Of a DNA stretch of 64,000 nucleotides, positions 10,458 through 23,105 are shown one piece after another. Location of the stretch: the NCBI GenBank assembly GCA_020847535.1, contig JADLBU010000127.1:1-64000 (forward strand), given 5' to 3'. The DNA is from Phycisphaerales bacterium (GTDB lineage: Bacteria > Planctomycetota > Phycisphaerae > Phycisphaerales > UBA1924). The number at the start of each line of letters is the position of its first letter. The first letter of the stretch is position 1. The notes below the pieces were generated by a model, which had not been told where the DNA came from, did no database searches, and saw only the letters and a list, made by a program, of their open reading frames with translations. The position numbers and the translations under genes are program-made.

Positions 10458-10678
10458 GTCAACCTCGCTTGGCGTGCCCGGCCCGGACAACCCCAGGGCG
10501 AATCATTCCACCGTGATGCTATCGGCTTGGAGGTCTGTGAAACCAGGAAAAGGGGTGGGATTGGGGAGGCAGGATTGGGGAAGCAGGTTGTTGGCAAGCG
10601 GGACGGCGAACGGTGGTTGATTCCCGCGATGCGGGCTCGTAGTGTGGAGTCCTGCCGGGCCCGGTTCCGGCCGGACCC

Positions 10679-10759
10679 GGGCGGGTGCCAGAGTGGACAA
10701 ATGGAGCGGATTGCAAATCCGCTGCGCAAGCTTCGTGGGTTCGAATCCCACCCCGCCCT
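10679..10759 (+). tRNA. tRNA-Cys (anticodon GCA)
   Basis: Acceptor GGGCGGG/CCCGCCC, anticodon arm GCGGA-TTGCAAA-TCCGC, T arm GTGGG-TTCGAAT-CCCAC, discriminator T. Confidence 0.95.
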
Positions 10760-10923
10760 TTGCCTCCGAGGAGATTGTCGGACGACCCTCCGAGCCAAGA
10801 CACTCACCGCAGAGGCACAGAGAGCACAGAGAAAGAACCGGAGGAAGCATGGAAGGGACTCGGTCGTCCTGGTGGTTCCTGTTGTTCTCTCGGTGACCTC
10901 CGTGCCCTCCGTTGGTGAATGTC

Positions 10924-12933
10924 TTACTCCATCGCCTCTTCCGCCCTACGGGACCACTCAAATTCCAGTGGTTCCAGCTCCGAACTGAGCGCCGATCGCT
11001 CATCCCCCAGCTTCTGTGCCTTCGTCGGGTTTGACCACACATCCCCCATCTGCTCATCGATCTGGCGGATCCGGGATTGGATCTGCTCGATGCGGGTCTC
11101 GATCTGCTCGGTCTTCATGCGCTCGAGCTTGCTGAGGGGGCCGGACGGCGATGAGGCCGGCTTTTTCTGTTGCTGCTGCTTCTTCTTGTCCTCGGCAGCG
11201 CGATTGCGGGCCTTCTCTGCATCCTCACGGCGTCGCTTGGCTTCGGCCTCTGCGGAGGCGATCTCTTTGGCGCGCTCCTGGTGCTTCTCGTGCCACTCGG
11301 TGTAGCCGCCGTGGAAGATCTCGGCGTTTCCCTTGCCATCGAGCACAACCAGGTGATCACAGGTGCTGTCGATGAGGGCGCGGTCGTGGCTGATCAGGAT
11401 CAGCGTGCCCTCGTAACCACCCTCGACGCTCAGGCAATCTTCGAGGCGCTCTGCGCTCGAGATATCCAGGTGGTTGGTCGGCTCGTCCAGGATCAGGAGG
11501 TTTTTGGCGGAGCTGATGAGGCCGGCGAGCACCGCGCGGGAGCGTTCTCCGCCGGAGAGCGTCCCCAGCTCGCGCTGCTGCTCATCCCCGCTGAAGAGGA
11601 ACGCGCCGGCGAGGTTGCGGGCCTGCTGCTCGCTCATCTGCACGCCGGGGACTTCCTTGGCGATGATGTCCTGGAGGTAGCGGTAGACGATCTTGCCCGG
11701 ATCGAGCCCGGCGTGGTTCTGCGAGTAGTAACCGATCTTGAGGTTGGAGCCGAGCTTGGAAGTACCGTTGTCGATATCGATCTGCCCGAGCAGGCAGCGC
11801 ACCAGCGTCGTCTTGCCCGCGCCGTTGGGGCCGATGATCGCCCACCGCTCCCCGCGGCTGATCTTGACGCTCAGATCGTGGAAGAGAACCTTGGGCTCGC
11901 CGTTGTCGTTGGTGTACTGCTTGGAGAGGCCGTTGGCGGCGAACACCATGTCGCCGCTGCGCTCGGCCTTGGGGAGCTCCATCTTGAAGTTCGCCAACTC
12001 CACCGGGCGCTCGAGCTGGTTGTCCCGGCGGGCGCGGGCAAGCTTGGTCGCCCGCCCGCGAGCCTCCTTGGCACGCTGACCGGCCTTGTACTTGAGGACG
12101 AACTGCTCCTCCTTGTCGAACTTCTTCTGCTGGTTCTCAAAGGCTCGGGCCATCGCCATGCGCCGCTCCGCGCGCAGCTCGACGAAGGTCGCGTAGTTGC
12201 CGGGATAGTCGATCAGCCGGCATTGCTCAGTCTCGATAATGCGATCGACGACGTTGTCGAGGAGGTAGCGGTCGTGCGAGATCACCACGACCGCGCCCTT
12301 GTACTCCTCACGCAGGAACTGTTCGAGCCACAGGCGACCATCGATATCGAGGTGGTTGGTGGGCTCATCCAGCAGCAGCACATCGGGCTCTTCAAGCAGG
12401 AGCTTGGCGAGCGCCAGCCGGCCCTTCTGGCCGCCCGAGAGCCCCGAGACGGGGATCGTGAACTGGGCATCGGTGAAACCCAGCCCGTGCAGGATCTGAT
12501 CGATCTTGTGGTCGATCGCGTACCCGCCCATCGCATCGATCTGGCGCTCGATCTCCTCCTGCTTCCTCATCAGCTTCTCGAGCTGCTCGGGGGTCGCGGT
12601 CGCCATCTTGTCGTAGATCTTGTGCTGCTCCTCGTGCAGGTCGTGGAGCTTCTCGAAGGCGCGCTCGGCGGCCTCGCGCAGCGTGTCGGTGGGTTCGAGG
12701 ATCGGATCCTGGTGCAGGTACCCGGCGCGGCTGCCGCGCTGGAGGGAGATGAACCCCTCATCGGGCTTGATCAGCCCCGCCATGACCTTCAGGAGCGTGG
12801 ACTTTCCCGCCCCGTTGCGGCCGACGACACCGATCCGCTCGTTGGGCTCAATGGAGATGGAGACCCCATCAAGAATGATGCGGCTGCCGTACACAACCCT
12901 GATATTTGTCGCTGCGAGTACTGACACGGGCAA
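10924..12933 (-). CDS. ABC-F family ATPase (Uup/EttA-like)
   Basis: Two ATPase domains: GRNGAGKSTLL / LSGGQKGRLALAK / LLLDEPTNHLD and GPNGAGKTTLV / LSGGERSRAVLA / LILDEPTNHLD. Confidence 0.93.
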   Translation of the reverse strand: MPVSVLAATNIRVVYGSRIILDGVSISIEPNERIGVVGRNGAGKSTLLKVMAGLIKPDEGFISLQRGSRAGYLHQDPILEPTDTLREAAERAFEKLHDLHEEQHKIYDKMATATPEQLEKLMRKQEEIERQIDAMGGYAIDHKIDQILHGLGFTDAQFTIPVSGLSGGQKGRLALAKLLLEEPDVLLLDEPTNHLDIDGRLWLEQFLREEYKGAVVVISHDRYLLDNVVDRIIETEQCRLIDYPGNYATFVELRAERRMAMARAFENQQKKFDKEEQFVLKYKAGQRAKEARGRATKLARARRDNQLERPVELANFKMELPKAERSGDMVFAANGLSKQYTNDNGEPKVLFHDLSVKISRGERWAIIGPNGAGKTTLVRCLLGQIDIDNGTSKLGSNLKIGYYSQNHAGLDPGKIVYRYLQDIIAKEVPGVQMSEQQARNLAGAFLFSGDEQQRELGTLSGGERSRAVLAGLISSAKNLLILDEPTNHLDISSAERLEDCLSVEGGYEGTLILISHDRALIDSTCDHLVVLDGKGNAEIFHGGYTEWHEKHQERAKEIASAEAEAKRRREDAEKARNRAAEDKKKQQQQKKPASSPSGPLSKLERMKTEQIETRIEQIQSRIRQIDEQMGDVWSNPTKAQKLGDERSALSSELEPLEFEWSRRAEEAME

Positions 12934-12957
12934 TCATATGGAGCGCTCGTGTGGAAT

Positions 12958-13479
12958 TCATCGCATCAGATGGTCGAGAAACCCGCGGCATGCCCGGTCG
13001 AGCATGTGGTACATCTTCTCGAAGCCGTCTTCCCCACCGTAGTAGGGATCGGGGACATCCAGCTCATCCCCCTTGAGGCTCTTCATCTCCGGATCGAATT
13101 CCCGCATCAGGTGGATGCGTGAGCCGTGCCGGCCCTGGATGGCGAGCCATCGCATGTGGGAATTGTCCATCGCAATGATCCAGGGGAAGTCGGTGAAATC
13201 GTGCCCGGGTCGGAACGCCCTTGCGGTGTGCTTCATGGGGATGCCGTAGCGGGCGGCGACCGCGCGGGTGCGTGGATCGGCATCGTCCCCGGCGTGCCAG
13301 GAGCCGGTGCCGCAGGAGGCGATCTGGAACTGGTCGATGACCCGCCGCTCGCCGGCGATGTGTCGGAAGATCGCCTCGGCGAGCGGGGAACGGCAGATGT
13401 TCCCCGTGCAGACGAACAGCACGCCGGTGCGGGCCGGCTGATCGGCGGAGCTTGGCTTGGTGGCGTGACTCTTGCTCAT
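12958..13479 (-). CDS. Low-molecular-weight protein-tyrosine phosphatase
   Basis: VLFVCTGNICRSPLAEAIF (CX5R) and DVPDPYYGGEDGFEKMY. Confidence 0.93.
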   Translation of the reverse strand: MSKSHATKPSSADQPARTGVLFVCTGNICRSPLAEAIFRHIAGERRVIDQFQIASCGTGSWHAGDDADPRTRAVAARYGIPMKHTARAFRPGHDFTDFPWIIAMDNSHMRWLAIQGRHGSRIHLMREFDPEMKSLKGDELDVPDPYYGGEDGFEKMYHMLDRACRGFLDHLMR

Positions 13480-13495
13480 CGGACTTCGACCGCCC

Positions 13496-14485
13496 TCATC
13501 GTGTCCAGCGTGCCATCAACTCATCGGCCAGAACCTGTTGATCCTTGCACACGCCGGGAGGGATGCGCCGGTGTGATTGCCACTGGTGGATCGCATCGCG
13601 CAGGGCTGCGGCGGTCAGGGCGTATTCGGTTGCACACGCCGGGTTGAGGGATTCATCTCCACCCTCGACCACATCGCTGGTGGGCTCGATGACCCGAAGC
13701 CCGCGGGCCGCGGCGAGCGCTGCGGCGGGGTAGCGATCGCGCCGAGCGCTTCGCGGCAGGACGGCGATGTCCGCCGCATCGAGCAATTCGATCCCCGATC
13801 GCTCCGAGACCACCAGCGGGCTGGTGATCAGGGCATCCCGGTGCAGGACCGCAGCCCGATGAATGCCCCGCACCCCGCGCGGGATCACCAGCGTGAACCG
13901 TTCACCGGCCTTGTCGGTCATCCCGATGATCCGAAAGAGCCACGCGGCCTCGCCATCGTCCGGGGGATCGGCCGCGAACAGGACCACTGGACGCGTGCCA
14001 TCGATCCCGAGTTGGGATCGCAGCTCCTCCCCGCGCGCCCGCCGTAGCAGGTCTTCCTCTTCAAGCCGGTCGGTGATCTCCAGCAGCGCGCCGAGCAGCT
14101 CGTGCGTGGGCGGAGCCGCGATCCGCACGACCGCGGGATCGATCGCATCCACCAGCGAGGCGTGCCAGGGCTGCACGACATCAAACCGCTCCCGCAACCG
14201 CAGCAACCCGCTGATCGCCCCCCGCGCCAGCCCCGGCCGGCCCAGGGGCGGAGACACGCGGTCACGCACCGCCACACCCAGCCGCTCCAGCCGCCGTTGC
14301 GTATCCGATCCGCCGATCGCCAGCACGCGATGCTCGAACCCGGGGGTCAGCCGCATCCCCGCCCGGCACGCGAGCGGTGCGGCATCTCCCGCCGCCCGCG
14401 ATGATTCACCATGGCGCAGCGGCATCCGCCCTCCGCGCCATCGCGGACGGCTCGCCGTCACCACATGAAGCACACGGATCGCCAT
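13496..14485 (-). CDS. Glycosyltransferase-like protein
   Basis: IRVLHVVTASRP..., PVVLFAADPPDDGEAAWLFRIIGM, SGIELLDAADIAVLPRSARRDRYPAAALAAARG. Confidence 0.5.
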   Translation of the reverse strand: MAIRVLHVVTASRPRWRGGRMPLRHGESSRAAGDAAPLACRAGMRLTPGFEHRVLAIGGSDTQRRLERLGVAVRDRVSPPLGRPGLARGAISGLLRLRERFDVVQPWHASLVDAIDPAVVRIAAPPTHELLGALLEITDRLEEEDLLRRARGEELRSQLGIDGTRPVVLFAADPPDDGEAAWLFRIIGMTDKAGERFTLVIPRGVRGIHRAAVLHRDALITSPLVVSERSGIELLDAADIAVLPRSARRDRYPAAALAAARGLRVIEPTSDVVEGGDESLNPACATEYALTAAALRDAIHQWQSHRRIPPGVCKDQQVLADELMARWTR

Positions 14486-14529
14486 CTTGGCCGCTATTCG
14501 CGAAACTTCCCCCCACGCGTTGCCGGTTC

Positions 14530-15231
14530 CTACAGCGTCGCCTTCGAGCCCATGCCGGCGGCCTCGCGGGCGATGTACTCGACAAACAATTGCGCCACAC
14601 CCAGCCCTGCGCGGCTCGCGGCCTCCTGCCGCACGTTGTACATCTCGCCGGGCGAGTTGCTCAGCGTGCCCTGCTTGGGCGGGGACTGCACACCCAGGGC
14701 GTATCCCTCGGGCTCCTCAGGCCACAGGCGCTTCTCGGTGATCGCATCGATCACCTTTATCCGCATCGCCGTCGATGGCGCCACCGTCTGGCCGTCGCGC
14801 GAGAGAGAGAACGAATCGATCGTCACGTACACCACGATATCCGCGCTCACCGCCCGCCCGATCTCGGAGATCGTCATCGGAGAGCCGAAGCGATCCTTGC
14901 TCGCCGCCGCAATCGCCGACCTCGAATCGATCAGGTCGTTGACAGCCCCCTTCTCCATCAGCACCTGCCCGGTCGCCGAGGCGATCATCTCGCGAAGGTC
15001 GCGCGAGGGCAGCTTGCTGTTGCGGTCATCGACGAAGACGACGGTGGATTTGTCTCGCGGCAGCTCGAACTTGGGCGGGATCTTCGCATCGGGGCCGTGG
15101 ACGACGTAGAACACCGCGCTGGCGATGTTGCAGCCACCGGCGATGAGCGCAGCGCCCAGACTCAACCCGGCCGCCGCGGTGAGAACGGCGATCCGGAAAG
15201 ACGCGCGGGGGGTGAGAGAGTGGAGGCTCAT
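14530..15231 (-). CDS. Putative lipoprotein
   Basis: Lipobox-like LIAGGC; start ATG 15231; resembles neighbouring 15303..16004. Confidence 0.6.
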   Translation of the reverse strand: MSLHSLTPRASFRIAVLTAAAGLSLGAALIAGGCNIASAVFYVVHGPDAKIPPKFELPRDKSTVVFVDDRNSKLPSRDLREMIASATGQVLMEKGAVNDLIDSRSAIAAASKDRFGSPMTISEIGRAVSADIVVYVTIDSFSLSRDGQTVAPSTAMRIKVIDAITEKRLWPEEPEGYALGVQSPPKQGTLSNSPGEMYNVRQEAASRAGLGVAQLFVEYIAREAAGMGSKATL

Positions 15232-15302
15232 GCCTGATGCGTGCCTTTCGTAAGTGAGATCCCGATCCAGCTCTTGCCGCGCCGATGGTCCTGCCCCCGG
15301 CC

Positions 15303-16004
15303 TCAATACCCCTGCCCGGGCTTGGGGTAGTACGGCTCTTCGTGCGTGTAGAAGAAGACCGAGGTCCGCTCGACGAACCTCCCCAGCAGCGCGGAGGAAA
15401 TCACATCGCGCCCGTACTGCTCGGGCCCGATTCCCTTCTGATCGGGGAACCCGACGCGGATGGGCCGGCTGAAGGCGTAGTCATCCGAGACCGGCCCATC
15501 GGCCTCGACGACCGACACCTGGCCCGAGGCAGCGCCCTCCCAGAGGTACTGGTTGCCCGGATCGTTGAGCCGGAATTCCTGGAGCTCGACGACGATCAGC
15601 CGCTGGACGCCCAGGTGCTGGGCCAGCTCCCCGCGGGGCTTGGCGAGCAGCTGCGGGTTGTTCAGCAGGTACTGCACGAGCTGAACGCTGGGCATGCCGT
15701 ACGAAGGCTGGGCATTGCGGAGAACGTTCTCGTTGATCCGCTCGTTGATGGTTGCCGTGATCCCCGGGAAGTCGGCCTCGATGGAGCGATCGGCGATCAC
15801 CACGACGGCGACCGACTTGCCGACGATGCCGATGTACTCAGCCTCGACCGAGTGCGTGCTGGATTGGCGATAGCTCTCGATCATACCGCCCAGGAGCGTG
15901 CATCCGGTCAGGCTCCCGGCGCTGCCGATCAGGCCGCAGCAGAGGGCGCACGCGGCGATCTCACGCACGGTGGACCAGAGTCCAGAGGTTGACAGGTGTC
16001 CCAT
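15303..16004 (-). CDS. Putative lipoprotein
   Basis: Lipobox-like GSLTGC; next to and similar in layout to 14530..15231. Confidence 0.6.
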   Translation of the reverse strand: MGHLSTSGLWSTVREIAACALCCGLIGSAGSLTGCTLLGGMIESYRQSSTHSVEAEYIGIVGKSVAVVVIADRSIEADFPGITATINERINENVLRNAQPSYGMPSVQLVQYLLNNPQLLAKPRGELAQHLGVQRLIVVELQEFRLNDPGNQYLWEGAASGQVSVVEADGPVSDDYAFSRPIRVGFPDQKGIGPEQYGRDVISSALLGRFVERTSVFFYTHEEPYYPKPGQGY

Positions 16005-16034
16005 GTTCAATCCAATCGCCGATTCGGCCACGGC

Positions 16035-16532
16035 TCACCCGCCGGACGGGCCCCCGAAGGAAGAAATGCCCACGGGCACGCCCGGCGCTGCTCCCAAAGC
16101 CACCACCAGCTTGTACCCCCAGGAGATCGCCAGCAGCCCCAGCATCACCCAAATCCATCGGGGACGCAGGAGGAAAGCATAGCTCCCCATCACCGCCGAC
16201 CCGCTCACGGCAGTATACAAACAACCCCAAAAGCCTGCGGAAACCCCCAGCGCCAGGAGCAGGGCGAACGGCTGGACCCTGGCTGCGGCGAGCAGTTGGC
16301 CGTGGGAGGCGTGGGAAAAAGCGGTGGTCATGCCGCAGGTGGGGCAGGGCTTGTTGAAGGCGATGATCCAGCCGCAGGGGGGGAGCCCGAGCTGGCGATG
16401 GGTGCCCATGCCGCCGGAGGCGGGGGTGAGGGCGGAGGCGAGGGTGAGCCAGGCGAGCAACATGAACGCGAACATCGCGCAGAGCACCCGCTGCTTCTGG
16501 CTGCTGCGCTGTTGAGAAACGTCGGCGGGCAT
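16035..16532 (-). CDS. DUF2752-like membrane protein
   Basis: Motif KPCPTCGMTTAFSHASHGQLLAA with flanking TM segments. Confidence 0.75.
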   Translation of the reverse strand: MPADVSQQRSSQKQRVLCAMFAFMLLAWLTLASALTPASGGMGTHRQLGLPPCGWIIAFNKPCPTCGMTTAFSHASHGQLLAAARVQPFALLLALGVSAGFWGCLYTAVSGSAVMGSYAFLLRPRWIWVMLGLLAISWGYKLVVALGAAPGVPVGISSFGGPSGG

Positions 16533-16641
16533 CACGGCTCCGACATGTGCCCCAGATGGGATCGCATGCACGCGTTGATGACGATACCTACATGACGCGA
16601 ACGAACTTCGGTTTGACCCTCGATGACTAACGCTCGCACGG

Positions 16642-18819
16642 CTACTTCTTCTCCTCCACAATCGGCTTCCACTCCGGCTCCGCAAATTTGTACTGCGTCC
16701 TCGTCCCCACCAGCGTCACGAACACCACGCGCTCGGGCTGGGTCTTGGCGAGCGCTTCCATCTTCTTGCGATAGGAAGCCAGATCGCTGACCGCCGTGCC
16801 GTCGATCGACACGATCAGCTCGCCCGGGCTCAGTCCCGCCAGGCCCGCCCACCCCGCCCGCTCGACCTGATCCAGCAGCACACCCTGGATGTTCTCATCC
16901 CAGCGGTTGTCATCACGGTCAAAGAACGTCAGCTCCCGGACCGTCATCTCCCAATCCTTGTTCTCATCCCGGCGAGCCTCCTCCGGCCCGATGCGGGTCC
17001 GCTCCAACTTCACCGCGATCTCGACGGGCTTGCCCTCGCGCAGCACCGAGATCTTGGCCTCCTCATCGATCCCCAGGCTCCGCAGCCGGCGGTTGAGCAT
17101 GCTCCCCTCGGCCATCGTCTTGGGAGCGAGCTTCTCCCCGTTGATCGCCACGATCAGATCCCCCGCCTTCAACTCCGACTGGGCCGCGGTCGTCTTGGGA
17201 TACACACGCGTGATGCGGAAGCCCGTCTGGTCGGCGTGCCCGAGGAACTTGGCCAGATCCCTGAGCACCGGCTGGGTCGCGACGCCCAGCCACGCCTTAG
17301 GGACTTCGCGCGGCGGATCCTCGCTCTTGGGCGGCTTGGGCTTGATGAGCGTCACCTGGCGCTTGCCCTGGCGATCAAACTCGACCAGCAGGAACTCCGG
17401 CGGCTTCTCCTGCGCCATCACCTCGTCGTACACCTTCACCGCTTCATCAACCGACTTCACGGCCTTGCCGCCGATACCGACGATGATGTCGCCCCACGAG
17501 AGCTTGGGCTCGGCGATATCTCCTGCCCCGCCGGACCGCACGCCCGAGATGTACGCGCCCTCTGAGACTTCCAACTGCCGCTCTCTCGCCATGTACGGCG
17601 TGATCTCCTGGAGATTGAGCCCCCACGCCCGCAGCGTCGTCTCCTGCCCGCGTTCCTTGAGCATCTTGTCGGTGGTGATGGTTGCCACCGCATCCGCGCC
17701 GTCGCGCCGGTACGCGACCTTGACCTCTCCGCCGATGGGGAACTCGGCGAGCCTCTTGAGCAAGGGCGGGATCTCTTCGGCGAACTTCACGGTCACCGGA
17801 TCGCCGTTGAGCGAGAGGATCTGGTCCCCGGCCTTGAGCCCCGCGCGGGATGCCGGGCTGTTGTTGATGACCGCGGTAACCAGGGCGCCCTCGGTCAGCC
17901 CGGTGCGCTGGATCTGCCGCAAGGCGATCCCGAACCAGCTCCGCGGGACTTCACCGTGCTTGATGAGCTGGCCTGCGATCTGCTGGGCCATGTTGCTGGG
18001 GCTGGCAAAGCCCATCCCCGTGCCGCCGCGGGTGTTGACACCCACAATCCGTCCGCTCAGATTGATCAGGGGGCCGCCGCTGTTGCCGGGGTTGATCAGG
18101 GCATCGTGTTGGATCCATCGCGTGAACACACCCGTCCGCTGATCACCCTCGAAATCCAGATCCTCGACATCGCCGGTGTTGCCCATGAACACCCGCTCGG
18201 TGTTCGAGACGATCCCCAGCGTCACCGATCTGGAAAGCGAGAACGGGGATCCCATCGCCATCACCAGATCCCCCACCACCAGCTCATCGCTGTTGCCGAA
18301 CTCGGCGACCGGCAGGGAAGCGCCCTTGTCCGCCATCGCATCCAGATCGATCTTCAGGACGGCCAGATCCGTCAGCGGATCCTCCCCGACCATGATCGCC
18401 GGCACCTCGCGCTTGTCGGCGAGCGTCAGGCGGAAGCGCTTGCCGTTGTTGGTCACGTGCGCGTTGGTGAGCACGTGCCCTTCCTTGCTGATGATCGTCC
18501 CGCTGCCGGTCGATTGGCCCTTGGTCTCCTTGCCATCCCAGAACGAGACGGTGACAACCCGGATATTGACCAGCGCCGGGAATACCTTGTCCCTGGCGGA
18601 GGTGACCATCTCCCGGATCCCCTCGCGAACCTCGCGGGCCTCGGCTGGGACGGGCTGGGCCTGCCCCGCAGGGGCGGTTGAGGCCGGCGTTTGGCCGTTT
18701 GCCATCGCGCTCGCCAGCCCCAGAGTCCCGGCCGCCATCGTGAGCCCCGCGATCCAGATCCGTGAGTTCTTCAAGGCTTCGCTCCATGTGCCCGGGCGAT
18801 CCCTGCCCGGGTCCGCCAT
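16642..18819 (-). CDS. HtrA/Deg-like S1C serine protease with several PDZ-like domains
   Basis: Triad motifs LTNAHVTNNG, DLAVLKID, NPGNSGGPL; four PDZ-like GxxLxxGDxIxxIxG segments; signal peptide; ATG at 18819. Confidence 0.88.
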   Translation of the reverse strand: MADPGRDRPGTWSEALKNSRIWIAGLTMAAGTLGLASAMANGQTPASTAPAGQAQPVPAEAREVREGIREMVTSARDKVFPALVNIRVVTVSFWDGKETKGQSTGSGTIISKEGHVLTNAHVTNNGKRFRLTLADKREVPAIMVGEDPLTDLAVLKIDLDAMADKGASLPVAEFGNSDELVVGDLVMAMGSPFSLSRSVTLGIVSNTERVFMGNTGDVEDLDFEGDQRTGVFTRWIQHDALINPGNSGGPLINLSGRIVGVNTRGGTGMGFASPSNMAQQIAGQLIKHGEVPRSWFGIALRQIQRTGLTEGALVTAVINNSPASRAGLKAGDQILSLNGDPVTVKFAEEIPPLLKRLAEFPIGGEVKVAYRRDGADAVATITTDKMLKERGQETTLRAWGLNLQEITPYMARERQLEVSEGAYISGVRSGGAGDIAEPKLSWGDIIVGIGGKAVKSVDEAVKVYDEVMAQEKPPEFLLVEFDRQGKRQVTLIKPKPPKSEDPPREVPKAWLGVATQPVLRDLAKFLGHADQTGFRITRVYPKTTAAQSELKAGDLIVAINGEKLAPKTMAEGSMLNRRLRSLGIDEEAKISVLREGKPVEIAVKLERTRIGPEEARRDENKDWEMTVRELTFFDRDDNRWDENIQGVLLDQVERAGWAGLAGLSPGELIVSIDGTAVSDLASYRKKMEALAKTQPERVVFVTLVGTRTQYKFAEPEWKPIVEEKK

Positions 18820-18978
18820 CGTAACGGCGAGCGGGCGAGGGAGCGGGAGGCGGGTTTGCCGCCGCTCAATGTCCGCCACATGGTGTGATCTCCCGACGTG
18901 GCAGCCGTGCCACTCACGCAACCGGGCGCGGGGTTTACCTAATCTTTCTCTGTTGCGAAATGCTCCCCGGCCGGAGGG

Positions 18979-19885
18979 ATGGTCATGGGTGCGACGGCAG
19001 CGGTCTCGTACTTCCTGTGGCTGATGGTCTTGGTGTTCCTCGCGTTCGTGGGGGCTCGCCACATCTACATCACCATCACGCCCCCGCGGCGGGCATCCAA
19101 GGTTGCCGCGTGCGAGATGTGCGGGTACGCGGTCGCCGGCCTGCCGACTCTTGCCTGCCCCGAATGCAGCACGGACCTGCGCACGACCGGGATCATCACG
19201 CTCCCGATGGAGATGCGGCGGCGCGGCGGGCTCTTCGGGGCGATCTGCCACTGGACCCTGGTGTGGTTGATGATCGGCGCGGTGGCGATCTCGGTGACGA
19301 TGAGGTTGTATGTCGCGGGGCGCTGGTCCCCTCCGTCAACGACAGCGATATATACGTTTACGCCGCGTTCCGGGGCGTTTGCCAACGTCACGGCGACGGT
19401 CACGGATACACAGACGACCAGGGCGATCCACCTTGAGATGAAGCTGCTCGATGAAGCACGCACCGGGTTACCCTGAACGTGCCCGGCGCAGCGCCGACCG
19501 GCCTTGTCGAGGTGATCCGCGATGGGCAAAGGTCGATCATCAAGACCCCGGTCTCGCCCGATGTTCTGAAACCCTTGTACATCGATTCCGGTCTGGATAC
19601 GAGCCTCCCGGTGCATCAGAATGAACTGGCGGAGATCGCCGCCTTTGCCGACACGGCCATCACCGGCTTCCCGACGGCCCTTCCGAGCAGCAGCTTCTCG
19701 TCGGGGGCCATATCCATGACGGCGTTCGGAGGCTCCCCGCCGCTCTGGGACTCGTGTTCCCCATCGGCGCCGTGGGGTTCGCGCTGCTGGCGATATATTC
19801 CTGGGGGATGTACTACATCATCTCGCGGCGGCGGAGGCTGATGCGCACGGCGGATTCGCTCGAGGCGAGCCCAACCCAGGCCTAG
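18979..19885 (+). pseudogene. Zinc-ribbon membrane protein gene, apparently interrupted by two frameshifts
   Basis: CEMCGYAVAGLPTLACPECSTDLR then TM; continues in a second frame (HRVTLNVPGAAPTGLVEVIRDGQ...) and a third (VRRLPAALGLVFPIGAVGFALLAIYSWGMYYIISRRRR...). Confidence 0.6.
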
Positions 19886-20031
19886 ATCGCTCGGATTCGG
19901 ACGAGCGGAACGCGACCAGAATATTCCCGCCAGGTTCAGCGTGACTGCGCAGCGCCCCCACCGTTCAAACACCGTGGGATTGCACTCGCATCGTTCCTGA
20001 CCCCGCACGTAACACCTGAACGGAGATTCAC

Positions 20032-22954
<2,923 letters not shown>

Positions 22955-22991
22955 TCACGACAGGATGAATACAGCACAAGCCTCACTCAGA

Positions 22992-23016
22992 CCCCCGCCG
23001 CATGGCGGGGGTTTTT
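22992..23016 (+). terminator. Intrinsic terminator after atpD
   Basis: CCCCCGCC-GCAT-GGCGGGGG-TTTTT. Confidence 0.9.
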
Positions 23017-23105
23017 CATCGATTATTTGCAGTCCGATTCGTGATACACTCCTCGAGCGGCGATTGCAGTGGGATGCTCGCCCATTCATACTTACGGTGT
23101 ACCTC

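Noticed and set aside
10503-11057. ORFs with GGVGFEPTKLAQRICNPLHL / GGRGGIRTHEACAADLQSAPF across 10519-11057
   Set aside because: These are translations of the antisense strand of the tRNA-Cys gene and flanking repeats, a common spurious annotation.
11170-12924. 584-aa + strand ORF
   Set aside because: Antisense to the clear ABC-F ATPase; arises from high-GC codon bias.
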